From: Alphaproteobacteria bacterium
GTDB taxonomy: Bacteria; Pseudomonadota; Alphaproteobacteria; RF32; CAG-239
Assembly (NCBI GenBank): GCA_900767645.1
Contig: CAAFZY010000042.1
Location: 1 to 8,913, forward strand
DNA length: 8,913 nucleotides
Reading direction: 5' to 3'
This document shows positions 5,374 through 8,913 of the stretch, piece after piece; position 1 is the stretch's first letter, and each line of letters begins with the position of its first letter. A program made the translations under genes and the position numbers. The notes under the pieces are model-generated. The model was not told the origin of the DNA. It worked only from the letters and a program-made list of their open reading frames with translations, and did no database searches.

Positions 5374-5410
5374 CCGTATTAAGATAATCTAAAGTTTTAC
5401 GCTGTAAACT

Positions 5411-5468
5411 AAAGCAGAATATGATTCAAGGAAATGTTATTCCGACGCATATTCTGCTTTAATTTTTT
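5411..5468 (+). terminator. Terminator-like hairpin between rpoZ and relA/spoT
   Basis: AAAGCAGAATATG (5411-5423) pairs perfectly with CATATTCTGCTTT (5448-5460), a 13-bp stem. The 24-base loop contains a further short GGAA/TTCC pairing. The stem is followed by AATTTTTT (5461-5468). It should end most rpoZ transcripts, so relA expression would come from read-through or a promoter not evident in the following 33 bases. Confidence 0.65.
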
Positions 5469-5501
5469 AAATTAAGAGTTTATGATGTTGGCAGAGGTTG
5501 C

Positions 5502-7637
5502 ATGTTAAGACAGTATGAATTAGTTGATTTGGTTAAATCGTATGACCCTGAAGCAGATGAAGACGCGTTAAACAGGGCGTATGTGTTTGCTATGAAAAAA
5601 CACGGCGGACAATTGCGCACATCGGGCGATCCGTATTATTCGCACCCGATTGAAGTTGCTGGTATTTTAACTAAATTTAAATTAGACTCAGCCTCTATTA
5701 TTGCCGGTCTTTTGCATGATACCGTTGAAGATACCGATACCACCGTTGAAGAAGTTCGCGAGCTGTTCGGCGATCAGGTTGCCTCTTTGGTTGACGGCTT
5801 AACCAAATTGGCGATGATTGAGCAAAAATCAGGCAGCAGCAAGCAAGCGGAAAATTTCCGCAAACTTTTGCTCGCGATGTCAGATGATATTCGGGTTTTG
5901 TTAATTAAGCTTGCCGACCGTTTGCACAACATGCGCACACTGCATTTTTGCCCGCCTGAAAAGCGTCAGCGAATTGCGCGTGAAACTTTGGATATTTATG
6001 CGCCGCTGGCTGAACGTATCGGCATGCAGGAAGTTAAAGACGAGCTTGAAGAAATTGCCTTTGCCGAGCTTCATAAAGAAGCGCATGATTCCATTATTGC
6101 CCGCCTCAATTTTTTGCGTGAGCAAGGTAGCAATATTGTGCCTAAAATTATTGCTCAGCTTGAAAAAGATATGGCTGAAAACGGCATCAAGGCCACAGTG
6201 ACCGGACGTGAAAAAGCGCCTTATTCCATTTGGCGTAAAATGCAACAAAAAAATGCCTCGTTTGAGCAACTTTCCGATATTATGGCGTTTCGCATTTGCG
6301 TTGATGACATTGCCACCTGTTATCAGGCATTGGGGGTTATTCACAGCAAATATCATATGGTGCCGCGACGCTTTAAAGATTATATTTCCACCCCCAAACC
6401 GAACGGCTATCAGTCTATTCATACCGGAGTAATCGGTCCGGAAGACACTCGCATCGAAATTCAAATCCGCACTTATGAAATGCATGAAATTGCTGAAAAA
6501 GGCGTGGCGGCGCATTGGGCTTATAAGCAGGGGCAAAAAGCCGAAGGACGCAATTTCAGGTGGATACGAGAGCTTTTAGAAATTTTGGATCAGGCGGCCA
6601 ATCCGGAAGAATTTTTAGAAAACACCAAGCTTGAAATGTATAATGATCAGGTGTTTTGTTTTACGCCGAAAGGCGATTTAATCGGTTTGCCGCGCGGTTC
6701 AACACCGGTTGATTTTGCGTATGCCGTGCATTCTAAAGTAGGAAACACCTGCGTCGGCGCCAAAGTAAACGGCGAGATTAAGCCTTTGCGCACCGTGTTG
6801 CAAAACGGTGATCAGGTTGAAGTTTTAACTTCAAAAGCTCAACACCCTTCCACCGAATGGGAGCGCTTTGTGGTTACCGGCAAGGCAAAAGCCGCGATTC
6901 GCCGTTATGTTCGGGCGGTTAAGCGCGAGCAGTTCATTAATCTCGGTAAAGAAATGCTTGAACGCTTGTTTAAGGGTGAAAGCCTGGAGCTTAGCGATAA
7001 GGGTTTGGTCGGCGTTATGCAAAATTTTGAGGCGGAAACGGTTGATGACATTTATGCTAAAGTCGGCGAGGGATTAATCAGCGGTTGGGATGTGCTTAAA
7101 GCTATTTATCCTGCCTATAAGCAGTCTAAGCTTGAAAAGGTGGTTAATTCAATTAAAGTTCCGGGGTTCCGTAAAAAGAAAAAGTCTGAACCGCTTAAAA
7201 TTAAGGGACTTATCAGCGATATGGCAGTGCATTTTGCCGGTTGCTGCCACCCGTTGCCGGGGGATAGAATTGTCGGCATTGTTACCACCGGTAAAGGCGT
7301 TACCGTTCATACTATTGATTGCAAAGCTTTAGAGCAATACAGCAATGAGCCGGAGCGCTGGCTTGATATCGATTGGGGCGATAATGCCGAAGAAGAGCTG
7401 CACACTGCTCGTATTAAAGTTATGCTCAGCAATGAGCCGGGGGCGCTTGGCGATTTGTCTAACCTGATTGCAAGGCAGGGAGCCAACATTTCAAACTTAA
7501 ACATTGTGTACCGCACCTTAAACTATTTTGAGCTTTTAATTGATTTGGATGTTAAGGGTTTGCAGCACTTAAACACCATAATTGCGGCATTAAAGGCTTC
7601 AAAGGTGGTAAGTTATGTTTCACGCGCGGCGCAATAA
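5502..7637 (+). CDS. relA/spoT: Bifunctional (p)ppGpp synthetase/hydrolase (RelA/SpoT homolog)
   Basis: A full-length 711-residue long RSH protein. The HD hydrolase domain is intact (H48, HDTVED at 72-77, D139 and N143 in LADRLHNMRT), so it should degrade (p)ppGpp. The synthetase domain (about 240-345) has D259, the RFKD loop (290-293) typical of bifunctional enzymes, TPKPNGYQSIHT, and E319 in IEIQIRT, so it should also make the alarmone from ATP and GDP/GTP. A TGS domain (about 382-443), a Cys/His-rich segment (AGCCHPLPGD near 579-587) and a C-terminal ACT domain (about 635-708) follow, the ribosome- and ligand-sensing half. No degenerate catalytic residue is seen. An AGAGG site lies six bases before the ATG. 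This is the single RSH gene typical of Alphaproteobacteria and controls the stringent response. acpS follows 18 bases downstream. Confidence 0.96.
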   Translation: MLRQYELVDLVKSYDPEADEDALNRAYVFAMKKHGGQLRTSGDPYYSHPIEVAGILTKFKLDSASIIAGLLHDTVEDTDTTVEEVRELFGDQVASLVDGLTKLAMIEQKSGSSKQAENFRKLLLAMSDDIRVLLIKLADRLHNMRTLHFCPPEKRQRIARETLDIYAPLAERIGMQEVKDELEEIAFAELHKEAHDSIIARLNFLREQGSNIVPKIIAQLEKDMAENGIKATVTGREKAPYSIWRKMQQKNASFEQLSDIMAFRICVDDIATCYQALGVIHSKYHMVPRRFKDYISTPKPNGYQSIHTGVIGPEDTRIEIQIRTYEMHEIAEKGVAAHWAYKQGQKAEGRNFRWIRELLEILDQAANPEEFLENTKLEMYNDQVFCFTPKGDLIGLPRGSTPVDFAYAVHSKVGNTCVGAKVNGEIKPLRTVLQNGDQVEVLTSKAQHPSTEWERFVVTGKAKAAIRRYVRAVKREQFINLGKEMLERLFKGESLELSDKGLVGVMQNFEAETVDDIYAKVGEGLISGWDVLKAIYPAYKQSKLEKVVNSIKVPGFRKKKKSEPLKIKGLISDMAVHFAGCCHPLPGDRIVGIVTTGKGVTVHTIDCKALEQYSNEPERWLDIDWGDNAEEELHTARIKVMLSNEPGALGDLSNLIARQGANISNLNIVYRTLNYFELLIDLDVKGLQHLNTIIAALKASKVVSYVSRAAQ

Positions 7638-7655
7638 ACGCCTGAAAGGTTATAA

Positions 7656-8054
7656 ATGATTTTTGGCATCGGAACAGATATTGTAAATGTCACCCGTCTT
7701 GAAAAAAGCAACGAATTTTTAGAACGCTTTGTTAAGCGCAGTATGACCGAAGATGAACAACAGGCTATGGGCTTGCGCCATTTAACCGATTTGCAAAGCA
7801 GGGCATTGTATATTGCCAAGCGTTTTGCCGCCAAAGAGGCGGTGGTTAAAGCCATGGGCACCGGCTTTCAAGACGGAATTTATTTATCGGATATTGAAGT
7901 TTTGCATGAGCGTAGCGGGCGTCCGATTGTAAAATTGCACGGCGCCGCCTTAAAATATGTGCAAACCGTTGTCGGTAAGCATGCGACAGTGCATATTTCT
8001 TTAAGCGATGATTATCCGTTTGCAACCGCAGTTGCTGTTATTGAAGCTTGTTAA
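7656..8054 (+). CDS. acpS: Holo-[acyl-carrier-protein] synthase
   Basis: A 132-residue 4'-phosphopantetheinyl transferase of the AcpS type. MIFGIGTDIVNVTRLE holds the metal-binding Asp8, and RFAAKEAVVKAMGTGF holds Glu61 with the Lys of the active site. It moves phosphopantetheine from coenzyme A to a Ser of apo-ACP, activating it for fatty acid synthesis. The C-terminal HISLSDDYPFATAVAVIE strand is typical. GAAAGG precedes the ATG and the gene is 18 bases after relA, so the two are likely co-transcribed. In many Alphaproteobacteria lepB and rnc follow; here a converging pilin gene does, and its stop lies inside the acpS end (17-bp overlap). Confidence 0.95.
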   Translation: MIFGIGTDIVNVTRLEKSNEFLERFVKRSMTEDEQQAMGLRHLTDLQSRALYIAKRFAAKEAVVKAMGTGFQDGIYLSDIEVLHERSGRPIVKLHGAALKYVQTVVGKHATVHISLSDDYPFATAVAVIEAC

Positions 8055-8913
8055 AATAAAAATAAAATCGGCAGGCATACTCTTCACAGTTGTTGCAAAG
8101 ATTATCAATTTCTGTAACGGTAACGTCTTTTAAGCACTTAACATCAGAGGTACAGTTTTTATCTCCGTACAAATTGCCGTAACTTTTACTCACCACGCTG
8201 CCGTTATTTGATGACAGAGAATCAACAGATACGGAACTTATGTCATTGCGCCATTCTTTAGCTAAATTAACATAAGCCATGCAAAGTTCTTTTTGATTCT
8301 GCTTGAATGACCAGCCGACGCCGACCGCCTTTGCGGGGTCTTTAAAAATCCATGCCGGATTACTAAAGGCGTCATAAATAAAGCGCGGAGATGCGTCTGT
8401 AAATTTAAAACCGTCCGGCAGCCAACCGGCTTTGGCCATGGTTTCGGTATAGTATACATAGCCGAGCCCGTCATCGGTTAAAGAGCTTTTATCGGGTGCC
8501 ACTTTGGTAATAATGGCGGCAAATAATTGGTTGGCAGCCTCAATCGCTTTGTTCAGTTTGTATTTTGTCATGGCTTTGGAGTAACCGGCAATCGCCCCGA
8601 CAGACAGAACGCCGATGATAGCAAGAACGCCGAGCATTTCGACCATACTGCGCCCTGCACACAAGCTGTCATTATCGGGCTTGAGCGATACGTTCTTCCC
8701 CTTTCTGTCATTATCGAGCTTGGACAATGCGTTCACCACTATGTTGTCATTCTCAAACTTGACCCGATGGTTCGCCCCCTCACTGTCATTATCGAGCTTG
8801 GACAATGCGTTCACCACTATGTTGTCATATTCGGGCTTGACCCGAATATCCAGGTTGGACAAATTTGCTACTTTATTTGACCTGGACTCTCCGATCAAGT
8901 CGGAGAGTGACAA
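8038..8913 (-). CDS. Prepilin-like protein with a repeat-expanded leader, partial (pilin 3)
   Basis: The reading frame is open to the window edge, so the true start is outside; no internal start with a ribosome site is seen. At least 87 residues precede the pilin N-terminus, ending SLCAG, with predicted prepilin peptidase cleavage before RSMVEMLGVLAIIG (+5 Glu present) and a hydrophobic helix ending GAIAGYSKAM. The mature part, about 204 residues, is close in length to pilin 2, and shares QKELC...LAKEW and LYGD-x2-C-x-S-x3-CL-x-D-x6-I-x2-LC with it. The leader is built of 13-residue repeats, each ending in a K-[LFP]-[DE]-N-D motif, plus the 90-bp palindromic element. It converges on acpS, overlapping it by 17 bp. 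Either it is functional with an unusually long cleaved leader, or the leader has become a burden and the gene is decaying. Confidence 0.75.
   Translation of the reverse strand: MSLSDLIGESRSNKVANLSNLDIRVKPEYDNIVVNALSKLDNDSEGANHRVKFENDNIVVNALSKLDNDRKGKNVSLKPDNDSLCAGRSMVEMLGVLAIIGVLSVGAIAGYSKAMTKYKLNKAIEAANQLFAAIITKVAPDKSSLTDDGLGYVYYTETMAKAGWLPDGFKFTDASPRFIYDAFSNPAWIFKDPAKAVGVGWSFKQNQKELCMAYVNLAKEWRNDISSVSVDSLSSNNGSVVSKSYGNLYGDKNCTSDVKCLKDVTVTEIDNLCNNCEEYACRFYFYFNKLQ
8667..8822. repeat. Four 39-bp tandem repeats in the pilin 3 leader
   Basis: Units start at 8667, 8706, 8745 and 8784, each with TGTCATT, and the next TGTCA at 8823 opens the 90-bp element, so the 39-bp register runs straight into it. 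Units 2 (8706-8744) and 4 (8784-8822) are identical at all 39 positions; units 1 and 3 have diverged. This suggests a 78-bp (two-unit) duplication. The shared core is TGTCATT followed by TCG-x-x-CTTG, resembling the first hairpin half of the 90-bp element. Thirty-nine bases is 13 codons, so copy changes keep the pilin frame open. Confidence 0.9.
8823..8912. repeat. 90-bp palindromic element inside the pilin 3 leader
   Basis: It matches the element at 1615-1704 in length and design: TGTCA, hairpin ATATTCGGG/CCCGAATAT (8827-8849), inner arms TCCAGGT and ACCTGGA, hairpin ACTCTCCGA/TCGGAGAGT (8886-8908), TGACA. The first hairpin is identical in both copies. In the second, the third stem pair is T-A here and A-T in the other copy, so pairing is kept. 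Relative to the pilin gene this copy runs opposite to the one in pilin 2, yet it too is open and 30 codons long. Confidence 0.85.

Noticed and set aside
5423..5427. GATTC between rpoZ and relA as a promoter-linked site
   Set aside because: It lies at the stem-loop junction of the terminator hairpin with no -10 or -35 beside it.
5901..6536. A 211-codon open frame on the minus strand inside relA/spoT
   Set aside because: It is fully antisense to the conserved synthetase and helical part of relA/spoT, has no ribosome site and a composition unlike a real protein.
8527..8880. A 117-codon plus-strand frame opposite the pilin 3 leader
   Set aside because: It exists because the repeat elements are open on both strands; it has no family resemblance or ribosome site and stops just before the window end.
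8667..8912. CRISPR array
   Set aside because: The 39-bp units abut with no spacers, two of them are identical over their full length, and the whole array is an open frame within a pilin gene.
8823..8912. Insertion sequence ends (TGTCA/TGACA inverted termini)
   Set aside because: There is no transposase and the entire unit is only 90 bp; it is described as a palindromic repeat. A non-autonomous element mobilised in trans remains possible.
8911..8913. TTG at the window edge as the start of pilin 3
   Set aside because: It coincides with the end of the window and lies at the edge of the repeat element, so it is only an artefact of truncation.
1..8913. tRNA, rRNA, riboswitch or replication origin
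   Set aside because: I saw no cloverleaf with a CCA-type acceptor, no rRNA signature and no DnaA-box cluster in the non-coding stretches, which are all short (under 170 bp).

Overview
The window looks like the chromosome of an A+T-rich alphaproteobacterium. The strongest clues are a gcrA gene (a cell-cycle regulator confined to Alphaproteobacteria) and the order rpoZ - relA/spoT - acpS, which is the usual alphaproteobacterial arrangement. The prepilin N-terminus GRSMVEMLGVLAIIG recurs three times here. From memory (not checked) it is abundant in uncultured gut-associated Alphaproteobacteria.

Layout, left to right. (1) 1-86: 5' end of a prepilin gene on the minus strand, headed by a long RBS-containing hairpin. 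(2) 248-957: a divergent HEPN/MNT toxin-antitoxin pair. (3) 965-1741: a complete prepilin-like gene (minus strand) whose leader peptide contains a 90-bp palindromic element. (4) 1894-2415: a YafK-type L,D-transpeptidase, facing a minus-strand gcrA-Nudix operon (3381-2528) across two terminators. (5) 3535-4797: an exported protein of unknown function. (6) 4891-8054: rpoZ with an unusually acidic tail, a terminator, bifunctional (p)ppGpp synthetase/hydrolase, and acpS. (7) 8038-8913: a third prepilin-like gene (minus strand, cut by the window end), overlapping the end of acpS by 17 bp and carrying four 39-bp tandem repeats plus a second copy of the 90-bp palindromic element.

How it fits together. 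Housekeeping functions (stringent response, RNA polymerase omega, coenzyme A-dependent ACP activation, nucleotide sanitation, cell-cycle transcription) are interleaved with accessory genes (three prepilin paralogs and a toxin-antitoxin pair). The most unusual signal is a palindromic repeat that sits in frame inside prepilin genes, in opposite orientations in the two genes, with a compensatory base-pair change in one stem. In both cases it lies in the leader that a prepilin peptidase should remove, so the mature pilins would be unaffected. This is reminiscent of, but apparently distinct from, the in-gene palindromic elements of Rickettsia. A second theme is GAnTC (the CcrM methylation motif) placed immediately beside putative -10 elements upstream of rpoZ, gcrA and two prepilin genes, the architecture expected for GcrA/CcrM-controlled promoters.
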